Source: Cymbomonas tetramitiformis
Lineage: Eukaryota > Chlorophyta > Pyramimonadophyceae > Pyramimonadales > Pyramimonadaceae
Reading direction: 5' to 3'
Length of the DNA stretch: 22,616 bases
Assembly: GCA_001247695.2 (NCBI GenBank)
Contig: LGRX02031539.1
Location: forward strand, 1 to 22,616
Shown: in pieces, positions 9,054 through 17,028 of the stretch
Layout of the letters: every line of letters begins with the position of its first letter
Position numbering within the stretch: position 1 is the stretch's first letter
Notes under the pieces: model-generated
Told to the model about the DNA's origin: nothing
Database searches by the model: none
What the model saw: only the letters and a program-made list of their open reading frames with translations
Made by a program: the position numbers and the translations under genes

Positions 9054-11454
9054 TTATTCATTGTTATTTGATAAGTTTAAAAAATCGCGATACCGACCCT
9101 TGTTGAAATCCATGAAGCGTTCCACGTTCTCGATCATGCTCCCCATGTTGTGCACGTCAAGGAAGTCCTTAGAGTCCAGATGTTTAGGGATACGTCGAAA
9201 GTGTGGCAGTCGGGTGGTCCACTGCGTCATTTCATCGATGATCACCGAGGCATACTTATGCCAAGTTTTGTTCATGGCAATGCTCTTGGTCATACTCGCT
9301 TTACGACCATGTTTGTAGAGCTTCTGGCGCTCCGCTCGTGCGATTGCCAGATGTTTGTTGAGAGGCCCGTTGTATTGCGCTGTACAAGGTACACAAATTC
9401 GGGTCAGTGAACAAATTACATAAGCATATAAACACATCACAAAGCTATTCAAGAATATTCACCTTTTTGAGATTTGGTTAAGCCTTCCTTCAATAACTTG
9501 AAGGACGCGCAAACATCGCACTGAGAAAATCGGTTCACCGATGGAATCTTGAGCCAGGAGCTGCAATCTTCGTCAAATACTTTGTAGAAGTAACTGAGAG
9601 AGATATTTTTGCTCTCCTCGTTTTCACGCAAGCCCTCGATGTACTCGTCCCACAGCTCTTCGATGGTCAAACCATCCGAAAGGTGAATCTCGGCTTTGTC
9701 AGGTTGGGGTTGTCCGTATTCGTCGGCGTATTTCTTGATCCATGCGACGACCGACTCGCGTTTCAGGGAAATCTTGTGGTTGTCCTCCTCGTACGTCAAT
9801 CCATGAACAAACGGGTGTCGGCCCTCGAGCACGCGTTTCCGACAGTCGTGGAGATACCCGTAGCTGATGCCGTAAGTCATATAGTAGAACTTGAAGCACA
9901 CCTGTTACCCAAAAAAAAGGACACCGCCACTGAAACAATATTAACACATTATCCAACGAAACGCATAAGGTTTTTATAGGTTGCGCCAATTTAAGACGCT
10001 TGGGAGACACCCCCAACACTGCACGTCTGCAGGCGGGACGGCCGTCGCGTGCCCGTCAGCACTCTCCACCACGCCTTAAATCTGTGCAACCTACACCCTA
10101 AGTGGGAATCGAACCCACGAGTGCGAGGTTCATAGCCTAGCGCCGTACCAACTCGACCAATGTCGCGAATATGTACACATCGTAAATTCAGAAATTTATC
10201 ATACATTATTCCACATTCCTGTGATGCACAACATTACACAATCTATCACCAGGTCCAAGAAAAATTTCGCTTTGGCCAGAGGCCGTTCATTAGCTAATGA
10301 ACGGTTCCCGCAGCCAAAGTGTCAGTATGTGTGTCGCGCTTTGGCCAGAGGCCGTTCATTAGCTAATGAACGGTTCCCGCAGCCAAAGTGTCTGTATGTG
10401 TGTCGCGCTCTGGCCAGAGGCCGTTCATTAGCTAATGAACGGTTCCCGCAGCCAAAGTGTCAGTATGTGTGTTGCGCTCTGGCCAGAGGCCGTTCATTAG
10501 CTAATGAACGGTTCCCGCAGCCAAAGTGTCAGTATGTGTGTCGCGCTTTGGCCAGCAGAGGCCGTTCATTAGCTAATGAACGGTTCCCGCAGCCAAAGTG
10601 TCTGTATGCGTGTCGCGCTTTGGCCAGAGGCCGTTCATTAGCTAATGAACGGTTCCCGCAGCCAAAGTGTCAGTATGTGTGTCGCGCTCTGGCCAGAGGC
10701 CGTTCATTAGCTAATGAACGGTTCCCGCAGTACATACCTGTTTCTTGGCCAAAAAGTATTTGAAGTCGAATGTGTCTTCAGATCGAAAGCTGTTTTTTAG
10801 CAAGTCCTTCACGAAGTATTCCTTTCTATCTTTTTGCGACATGCTGAAAATGTTTTCGCGAAAACACTTAATATCTGCCGATGAGAAAGATAGGCAGCAA
10901 TGTGACTTGCAATTGCACTTCACGGTTTCTGCCATTGAGATACTGTCAGCCTGTAAACGTCGCTGCTTGATACTAATTACGCCTTCATATTTCTTCTTAC
11001 GTATGTCGGATTCGTACGGTTTGCGCACAACAATCTGCTTGTTTACTTCACCGTTTAAACACTGAAGAGTCTCTCCATCTAGTGCGTCTAAACTTGTCTC
11101 TGAAAATTCTGTGTCAAGTCTGCTTTTTACCTCATTTAAGTCATTTTCTCGCAAAGCGCGTGTCTTGGAAACGCGTGAAGAATTGGAGCTAACTTCCGAT
11201 CTAGACGTCAATGGCGCGTTCCAAAGGACCATTTGCGTATTTGCGCTCGGGGCTATGCTTGGAATTGGCTCCTGATCAAAGAAGTCGGCCTCTATTTCCA
11301 TAGAATCTTCAATAACGATTTTCGGGCACGGCTTGCAGATAATCTCGCAACCGTCGTCAAAAGGAATAGAAAACACGTTTTCATCAAAATTAGCCTTCAT
11401 TAGCTTATGAAGCCGTTTTTTACGTTCTGAAAATGATATGGACTGGCGAGTCAA
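9054..11454 (-). CDS. DUF7869-family gene, three exons, 3' truncated
   Basis: Three minus-strand blocks join in frame: exon 11454-10738, exon 9901-9463 and exon 9379-9054. Junctions are ...FLAKKQ-VCFKFYYMTYG... (phase 0, CAG|GTATGT to AACAG|GTG) and ...LTKSQK-A-QYNGPLNKH... (AAAAG|GTGAAT to TACAG|CG). The layout matches the uncharacterised, transposon-associated DUF7869 family. A Cys-rich stretch CNCKSHCC is followed by a helical segment. Next come VCFKFYYMTYGIS, a segment FYKVFDEDCSSWLKIP and NRFSQCDVCASFK, then HLAIARAERQKLYKHG, IIDEMTQ and LPHFRR. The protein should continue for another 100 or more residues, but similarity stops near 9090 and the frame ends at 9054, so the 3' part is missing or lies in an unrecognised exon. 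The 5' end is also open: no ATG begins at 11454, and the first in-frame ATG is near 11400 (MKANFDENVF). Function is unknown; a transposase role is inference. Confidence 0.75.
9380..9462 (-). other. Intron (83 bp) of the DUF7869-family gene
   Basis: On the minus strand the donor is AAAAAG|GTGAAT (9462) and the acceptor TTGTACAG|CG (9380). The single exon base G at 9463 plus CG at 9379-9378 restores an Ala codon in the same frame as the downstream block. Reading through meets TGA at 9451-9449. Confidence 0.85.
10094..10168 (-). pseudogene. tRNA-like sequence inside an intron
   Basis: On the minus strand, 10118-10102 forms a perfect T arm (GTGGG-TTCGATT-CCCAC) with B box GGTTCGATTCC. An A-box match, TGGTCGAGTTGG, is at 10159-10148. 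An anticodon-like stem-loop (CTAGG-CTATGAA-CCTCG, one mismatch) would place AUG at the anticodon, which is unusual for a His tRNA. The bases before the D arm do not pair with the 3' end (TTAGGGT), so no acceptor stem forms. I read this as a tRNA pseudogene or SINE head with possibly intact polymerase III promoter boxes. Confidence 0.6.
10268..10730. repeat. 69-bp tandem array, seven copies of a 22-bp perfect palindrome
   Basis: Each unit contains a perfect 22-bp palindrome (half-site CCGTTCATTAG). The preceding ggccgttc word starts at 10281, 10350, 10419, 10488, 10560, 10629 and 10698. Period is 69 bp except once, where a 3-base insertion (cag) gives 72. Outside the palindrome, CTTTGGC and GCCAAAG form a second inverted pair, so each unit could fold into a two-tier hairpin. 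Copies differ at only a few positions. Because the period is a multiple of three, a plus-strand frame stays open across the array. The differences seen (one synonymous, three changing a residue, one inserted codon) give no sign of coding constraint. Confidence 0.95.
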
Positions 11455-11960
11455 CAGAGAATTTCTATCTTCTTGGATCGATTGATTCTCGATTTCAGCG
11501 CAAATGACACCATGCTATCCTCAAATCGTATCTTTGATCTGAACAATCTAGCCGCGGTTTAGGGCTATGGCATGCTCTAAATTTAATTCATTTGGCTAGT
11601 CCTTGGGGAAGGACTAGTGGCGGCATGGCCCCTAATGGTCCCTTAGATGGATAGGGGGTGGTGTACCACCACCCACACATTAAGTTTATGACCCAATGTA
11701 AAGGTTCATAACCGTAAATGGCTTATAATGACGATATATTATGCTCTCGGCGCATGGTAAACACCACCACTAAGACGAAAATGCCGAATTATGACAATTT
11801 TCTACCCAAAATTCGAGTAAAATATTCAATAACACGCACCCTAATGGTTGGAAAATTCCCCCAAAAATACCGAGGTATAGTTTGAAGTCATATGTATGCA
11901 TCACTATGCTCACTATTGGTAATATGTCGCATAGACCACCTGATATGGGCCATACAAAGC
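11455..11960. other. Gene-free stretch with two strong hairpins
   Basis: No gene recognised. CTAGTCCTT-GGGG-AAGGACTAG fills 11596-11617 (9-bp perfect arms), and GGGTGGTG-TAC-CACCACCC fills 11656-11674 (8-bp perfect arms). They lie 38 bp apart. The rest is AT-rich. Confidence 0.6.
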
Positions 11961-11964
11961 TGCA

Positions 11965-12040
11965 ATTTTAGGGTTTTTGGGTTTTAGGGTTTTTAACCTA
12001 TTTATGGTAAAAACCCTAAAACCCCAAAAATACCCTAAAT
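11965..12040. repeat. Inverted repeat of telomere-like sequence
   Basis: The left arm 11965-11995 is G/T-rich (tttagggtttttgggttt...), and the right arm 12008-12040 is its near reverse complement (aaaaaccctaaaacccc...). A 12-base spacer separates them, and the only differences are small indels. The words resemble TTTAGGG/TTTTAGGG telomere units but are irregular. Confidence 0.85.
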
Positions 12041-12696
12041 ACTATGAATTCTTGGTGCAATATGAGTACAAACAAATATGTTACAATACTAATAAACGTG
12101 CACACTTCATTAGCATTATGAGGAAACAAGGCTTTGTGGCCGATATGCATCATATAACAAATACAAAACTCGGACACCCGCTCGAAGATAAGAACGAAAC
12201 AACAAATGAGTTTGATCCAACATCTTGCAAAGCATACGAAAGAGTTCACGAAATTTTGCAAGTGCCAAAAGAACACCTTGAAACATATAGAGAATTCTAT
12301 GAAAAGGATTATCTATTGAAAAGGCATTTTGCAATTACAAAACACTTTTGGTTATACAACACACACGATATGGCGGACAAGGTGACTTATGCCAAGGATT
12401 TTATGGTAAATGTAGTACGATCTACCGATATGAAGCTACATCTCTTGCAACAATTTCAAGACTTAGTAGAGAAGGTAGCACTTCATTTTTGTCGCGAGGT
12501 CTTTTTATTTGTCGCACCGTGCGACAAAACTGTAATTATGTCGTGCGACAGAATTGACCGTGGCGCTCATGTTTGTCGCAGGTGCGACAGACATGAGCGC
12601 CACGCTCATTTCTGTCGTGAAAATTCACAGAAAATTTCCAAAAATGAAATTAAGCTAGGGGGAACACAAACAAATAGTACCGCGATTATGACTTGA
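12004..12696 (+). CDS. Unrecognised ORF, probably real up to about 12490
   Basis: The first ATG is at 12004, inside the telomere-like hairpin spacer; the stop is at 12694-12696. From about 12040 to 12490 the translation looks like a genuine mixed helical protein (for example GHPLEDKNETTNEFDPTSCK, EILQVPKEHLETYREFYEKD, YLLKRHFAITKHFWLYN). After 12490 the frame runs through a repeat with nested palindromes (CDKTVIMSCDRIDRGAHVC...), so the true protein or exon probably ended near there. I do not recognise the family. No splice site was established. It may be an exon of a mobile-element gene interrupted by the repeat. Confidence 0.35.
   Translation: MVKTLKPQKYPKYYEFLVQYEYKQICYNTNKRAHFISIMRKQGFVADMHHITNTKLGHPLEDKNETTNEFDPTSCKAYERVHEILQVPKEHLETYREFYEKDYLLKRHFAITKHFWLYNTHDMADKVTYAKDFMVNVVRSTDMKLHLLQQFQDLVEKVALHFCREVFLFVAPCDKTVIMSCDRIDRGAHVCRRCDRHERHAHFCRENSQKISKNEIKLGGTQTNSTAIMT
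12508..12603. repeat. Nested palindromes built on TGTCGCA
   Basis: 12508-12528 is a perfect 21-base palindrome (TTTGTCGCAC-C-GTGCGACAAA). 12560-12603 is a 44-bp palindrome with 22-base arms that match at 20 positions (left arm begins GTGGCGCTCATGT), one mismatch being a G-U wobble in RNA. A further TGTCGTGCGACAG lies between them. Confidence 0.9.
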
Positions 12697-12959
12697 AAAC
12701 CAAAATAACTAAACGAGTAGTACCGCGAGTATTACATAAAACACAGGTGTATTATACGATCACTTGGGGACATTCATATAGCACGAGGCATACAAGAAGT
12801 AGCAAGCAAGCAAGCATTTCAGATGGATAAAAATACAAAAAGAAAAACCGATTACACCCTTAAAAAATATTAGCATAATTACTTACAACGTATTACTACT
12901 AGGCTGCTAGTTTCTAATACAAGGATTCAACTACCCGTGGGCGATATGAAAATCTAACC
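12625..12959. other. AT-rich gene-free stretch
   Basis: No gene recognised. The word agtaccgcga recurs at about 12676 and 12719, and aagcaagcaagca sits near 12803. Nothing else stands out. Confidence 0.4.
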
Positions 12960-13630
12960 TAGGAAACTAGAGCACAGTGCACGTTCCAAAATCTTCAGAA
13001 CCAAAACGTTTCCTGCAGCACACGAACAGCGAATCAGTCAGGACGTTGAGGATTGAACCCAATACCGACAGCCTACTGCTGTCCGCATTTCGCCCTCGGG
13101 TAGGCGTCTACGTACAAAATAGACGTTTTGAAAACAGCAGCGGAACAGTACGTGGGAAATCTAAAATTCTGAACATCAATAAACGGGGAAACCTAAACAG
13201 AGCTAGAAGTTACAGGATGCCGCCAGCAGAACTGGCGGCGTAAAAATATGCTCGGCGTAAAAAACAAAACTTGCAAAAAACGAAACGCTGGTTAGTAAAG
13301 ACGTTGGAAATCGAACCCAACCCGTCGGAGAATCCCGCCGGTCTCCAAGCATCCCTTCAGCTTAGTAGGGCCAGAGGGAAAGATGCCGCCAGGAACGCTG
13401 CTGGCGACTTCAGAAAAGGCACAGCATGAATTATGGCAACCTGCAAAAAAACAGAGCGCTGCTCAGGAAGGAAGAATTCCTGTTGGGAATTGAACCCAAA
13501 CCGTCAGGCGGGATGCAAAGACACCCGACGGCCTCCAATCATCCATATATCGCAGGAAACCAGAATGGGCTGCTGGTGGGATGCGGCTCACGTGAGAACA
13601 TCGCAGGAACGCCCCCCCGCCGGGTTCCAC
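12960..13630 (-). repeat. Three related tRNA-like repeat units
   Basis: On the minus strand three T-arm-like structures occur: 13062-13046 (TTGGG-TTCAATC-CTCAA), 13320-13304 (TTGGG-TTCGATT-TCCAA) and 13499-13483 (TTGGG-TTCAATT-CCCAA). All have B-box-like GGGTTCRATY. Flanks are also related. A GACCG/GCCG...CGGG segment lies on the 5' side in units 2 and 3, and a gatgccgcc...ggcg hairpin follows on the plus strand (13217, 13382). The first unit has a clean anticodon-like stem GACAG/CTGTC. None forms an acceptor stem that I can see. They look like copies of one tRNA-derived repeat. Confidence 0.55.
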
Positions 13631-13873
13631 GCATGCACACGAAAACATGGTCAATATGAAATATCGACAAAGAAAAGGAGCGCGCAAAAATCATTAGTCA
13701 AACAAAAACACAAGCCGCTGAGACAGCAGATAGGCGCAAGGTGAGAGCTTGAAGAAGAATGAAAACGTTGCCGACCAGGATCATACCATATCCATTTTTG
13801 TCCGGGCCGCGCCGCGTGTCTCCCGATAGGAGTGGTGAGATGATCTTGAATCGCGAGATGCGTAAATAATCGG
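13631..13873. other. Gene-free stretch
   Basis: No gene or regular repeat recognised between the tRNA-like units and the 147-bp array. Confidence 0.4.
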
Positions 13874-14280
13874 AAATTCCGCATATCTTCGGGGTAAAAT
13901 ATGGAATTGTTACCCGTCTCTCTCGTTGTCGGTTACTAACGATCGATCGAGAGAATCCTGGGTAGGACTCCTGAGATCGGTAAACCTGTTAGAGAAGTGG
14001 TGCGACAAATTAATAATTGTAAATTCCGCATATCTTCTTGGTATAATTTTGAATTGTTAAACGTGTCTCTCGCTGTCGGTTACGAACGATCGGTCGAGAG
14101 AATCCGGGGTAGGACTCCTGAGATCGGTAAACCTGTTAGAGAAGTGGTGCGACAAATTAATAATTGTAAATTCCGCATATCTTCTTGGTATAATTTTGAA
14201 TTGTTAAACGTGTCTCTCGCTGTCGGTTACGAACGATCGGTCGAGAGAATCCGGGGTAGGACTGCTGAGATAAACCGTTA
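13874..14280 (+). repeat. 147-bp tandem repeat, 2.7 copies
   Basis: The word aaattccgcatatcttc starts copies at 13874, 14021 and 14168, a period of exactly 147 bp. Copies 2 and 3 are almost identical; copy 1 has diverged. A degenerate fragment of the unit (aatcctgggtaggactgctg) recurs near 14458. Because 147 is divisible by three, one plus-strand frame stays open, giving a 49-residue repeat, which I do not take as a gene. Confidence 0.92.
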
Positions 14281-15537
14281 GATTAAACGCGGGAGCTTTC
14301 GCCCAAGACGCACACCTCTGGCCTTGGAGCATCGATCGCATTTAGAATTTTGGGGCATAAAAATTACAATTGGTTATTCCGCTTATGACCCATATTCGTC
14401 GTATCCCTCAGATGCTATCGTATCATGATTGGCCGGTAAAGCGCGAGCGCTCGACACAATCCTGGGTAGGACTGCTGACATCGGCAGGAAATTTTTGGAA
14501 AATTTCCAACGGCATAATTTTTGAGGGACAGCTCCTGCGGTGCGGAGTGTACGATGTCACTTTTTTCCAGGAAACCTGTTTCGCTCCTTTAAGGGAAACG
14601 AAATGAAAATCAGCATATTTCTGAAAAAGCTGCGAAGCGTCGTTAATATAAACGCATCTTTTTGCGACACGACAAATAAAAAGACCTCGCGACACAATTG
14701 AGAGGCTACCTTCGTACCTTGCGATGTAATACTTCATGTTGCGCACATTGATACACTATTCTTGTGCTCGATTATACGAGGCGATCAATCTTAGTGCAGT
14801 GTAATCCATGCATACTTTGCAGTATAATGGATGGTATCTCATGTCCGACTCTGAATCTCAAATAACGGCAAAGCGTGAAAACTACAATGCTGCCCCAAAG
14901 AATACACGTGTTTCCATCTCACCGGACTGTTTGAGACCCATCGAAGTGCATTTGCCCATACTTTCCAGATGGATAACAGGAGGCACTCTCACTCCCAAGC
15001 TTGTTGGTGTCAAGTGCAGGCAGATGGGGTGTGATTTGAGCTGAGGTTAAACCACTTAGACTGGTTATGCTCGGATTCTTGAGCACTTTCTTCAAGAAGC
15101 GAGGACTCGGCTGCATCTGCATTGTGGACCGAGCTTTTGCTGTGTACGAAACCTGCACGCGGGGTTTGTATGAGTCCACACCTCCGCAACGGAACATGGG
15201 AGCAGTTCATCAGGGACATTTTACAATCTCTCCAGGAAAAGGAGGAGCTGAAGGAGTAGGATGAGGAAGAGCAGCAAAGGAGCTTTAACGCATTTTACTG
15301 TAATTGTGACAGGATTAGGGGAACTAAGAGGAAGGGTGTGCAATAGCGGGTCCGAATCCTGTCTGAGAGAAGAAGGAGGAAGAGGAGGACGAGGGGAAGG
15401 GAGAGGTATGCGATCATAATATAAAAGGAGGAAGGGGAAGGGATATGTTGGCATATCTGGGAATGGAAAAATCTGGGAGAAGGCCCATATGTACGAGCAG
15501 TGGCAAGAGTAGTAAACACAGGAGGGATATACTATGC
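14281..15537. other. No recognised gene; polypurine tract near the end
   Basis: Short frames exist (for example 14808-15044 and 15067-15264 on the plus strand), but they have no motif that I recognise and no clear exon boundaries. From about 15235 to 15440 the plus strand is strongly purine-rich (gaagaaggaggaagaggagg and similar), which could form triplex or other unusual structure. Confidence 0.4.
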
Positions 15538-15813
15538 CTAGCTGCAGGAAGTGTGTGGGCTGTGGAGAAGGAGATACAGAGGGCGGTATGTCAGGGAGCA
15601 GGGAGCAGGGACTATATGGAAGGATGAGGGGGTCAGGCGGACATGTTTGAAATCAGGGAATTGCCGCTTCATCCTCGTTAACTCGCCAACTGTAAGCTGA
15701 TGGCGTGCCTCCGCCGACGTCAGGGTTGCTGCCGCAGTCTGCAACTGATCTGTTTCTAGTTGGATGTCCTTCACCAGCTCCTGCAACTCTTGCTCCTGCG
15801 AATACCGAGCCAT
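15538..15813 (-). CDS. Possible coiled-coil exon, unknown protein
   Basis: The minus-strand ATG at 15813-15811 opens a frame whose first 55 or so residues (MARYSQEQELQELVKDIQLE, then TDQLQTAAATLTSAEARHQL and TVGELTRMKRQFPDFK) are hydrophilic with a heptad-like spacing of Leu/Ile, as in a coiled coil. After about 15645 the frame becomes Ser/Pro/Leu-rich antisense of the purine tract and is probably not coding, so an exon may end there. The family is unknown. It could be a gag-like piece of a retroelement or the start of a cellular gene. Confidence 0.35.
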   Translation of the reverse strand: MARYSQEQELQELVKDIQLETDQLQTAAATLTSAEARHQLTVGELTRMKRQFPDFKHVRLTPSSFHIVPAPCSLTYRPLYLLLHSPHTSCS

Positions 15814-16117
15814 GCGTGGAAATTGCCTTAAGGTATTTGCTTGACGAAAAATTGACACATCAACTAAGGCACACGGTCAGGCATCAGGTTGGTGCCCTAT
15901 AGAGGCCCTTAGCCCTGCCATGAAAACATGAACATAACTGACACCAACCGCTGGGTTGCTGTAGAAGCTGCACTATACTCTGATCCAGTAGATGATGTCT
16001 CTGTGACTGTCTGTCTGACTTTACTGTAATGTAGAATCATGCCACAGAAGTATATTACCATACCAGAATTGGAGGAAATCTTTAGATGGTCCCCCGCTTT
16101 CAAAAATAGAACTTTTC
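15814..16117. other. Gene-free stretch
   Basis: No gene or repeat recognised. Confidence 0.4.
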
Positions 16118-16332
16118 GTGAAGCCCACCTTTTTCACATACTTAACATGAAGCCTGAAAAAAAACATACTTAACGCGTGGACAGTACGCGTACGTACTGT
16201 ACCCGTGAGTATAATTTTTAAACGAAGTCGAAATCCAAAACCTCCAAAATCCGGAACGGTCGCTTGGTGGTGAAGCCCACCTTTTTCACATACTTAACGC
16301 GTGGACAGTACGTGTATGTACTGTACCTGTGT
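16118..16332 (+). repeat. Direct repeat with an imperfect palindrome
   Basis: gtgaagcccacctttttcac starts at 16118 and again at 16270. In both, cttaacgcgtggacagtacg and a self-complementary segment (cagtacgcgtacgtactg at 16182-16199, cagtacgtgtatgtactg in the second) follow. The first copy contains extra sequence between these parts. It may be the trace of a duplicated small element. Confidence 0.8.
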
Positions 16333-16718
16333 GTACAGAACCTTAATCATAAATAAAAGGAAGTGGATCTACACGATTAAGCCCTATAAGATACTTTTAA
16401 CTTTATGAGAGCGTGGAAAGTGAGCGTGTCACGAACTGCACTCGTGTGCATAAATTTTAAAGGAAAACGGGGGTGGGCACCAGGCGCAGTCATGAAAGTC
16501 ACTCGGTATGTGTGCAACGCACGGGGGTCTGGGGGCGGAACCCCCACAGCGGGCGGTGTGTGTGTATACTTATCCTTGGACCGACTCCTTTCGCACCCCG
16601 TAGCCACAGAAGACCGACTGCACTATGTACCCACGCCGGGGATCAAAGGATTCAGCACACACTTCGGGACACTTATGCGGATTCTCCGGAGCTTACTAGT
16701 GAAGAATGGGACCCCCTA
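16333..16718. other. Gene-free stretch leading into the GC-rich retroelement block
   Basis: No gene recognised. It contains the left copy of the 29-bp direct repeat (16495-16523) followed by a G/C hairpin (gggggcggaaccccc, about 16531-16545). Confidence 0.4.
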
Positions 16719-16995
16719 AGCCTCACTGAGCCACCCACGCCCCTCTGCATCCGCACCGCCAGTGCACTGCTGCCTTTTGCCTGAAGCCGGCTCATCCCTG
16801 CCCCCCGAGCTGCGCGAGCCATATCTCCACCACCGAGCCTACGTGCAGGACCATTCCTCTGCTCCCTGAGCCTCAGTGGACCACCTGCGCCCCTCTGCGG
16901 CTGTCCTGCCGGCGCACTGCTGCTGTGTCTCTGAAGCCGGCTCACCTCTGCCACTCGAGCCACCTCTTCACCACCAAGCCCACATTCAGGACCAC
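16719..16995 (+). repeat. Imperfect 150-bp duplication
   Basis: agcctcactgagccacc at about 16720 and agcctcagtggaccacc at about 16868 begin two related units. Internal gaagccggctca words lie at 16783 and 16933, exactly 150 bp apart. The copies have diverged by substitutions and indels. Open minus-strand frames here are probably not coding. Confidence 0.75.
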
Positions 16996-17028
16996 CCGGG
17001 TGCCCCTTACACGCCCTAGAGCCTGGTC

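Larger units (their letters stand above)
9902..10737 (-). other. Intron (836 bp) carrying a tRNA-like sequence and a palindrome array
   Basis: On the minus strand the donor is AAACAG|GTATGT (10737), a near-consensus site, and the acceptor GTAACAG|GTG (9902). The frame is kept (phase 0). The repeat array starts within seven bases of the donor and fills 10268-10730. The tRNA-like sequence lies at 10094-10168. Confidence 0.8.
12491..14693. mobile_element. Possible 2.2-kb element with 24-bp inverted ends
   Basis: The 24 bases at 12491-12514 (starting gtcgcgaggtctttttattt) are repeated exactly in inverted orientation at 14670-14693. Weaker similarity continues outward, with gaaggtagc beside both copies. 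Inward, each side carries GTCGCAC or GTGTCGC words. The interior holds the palindromes at 12508-12603, the three tRNA-like units and the 147-bp tandem array, but no transposase. It could be a non-autonomous inverted-repeat element, or simply two inverted copies of one short repeat. Confidence 0.35.

Noticed and set aside
10268..10730. CRISPR-like array
   Set aside because: There are no unique spacers: the sequence between palindromes is the same in every unit. The genome is eukaryotic and there are no cas genes.
10221..10763. Plus-strand ORF of 180 codons with a 23-residue repeat
   Set aside because: It is the antisense of the intronic palindrome array and stays open only because the unit is a multiple of three. 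Most differences between copies would change the residue.
13997..14281. ORF with a 49-residue repeat
   Set aside because: It is produced by the 147-bp tandem array. It has no recognised motif and its ends coincide with the array.
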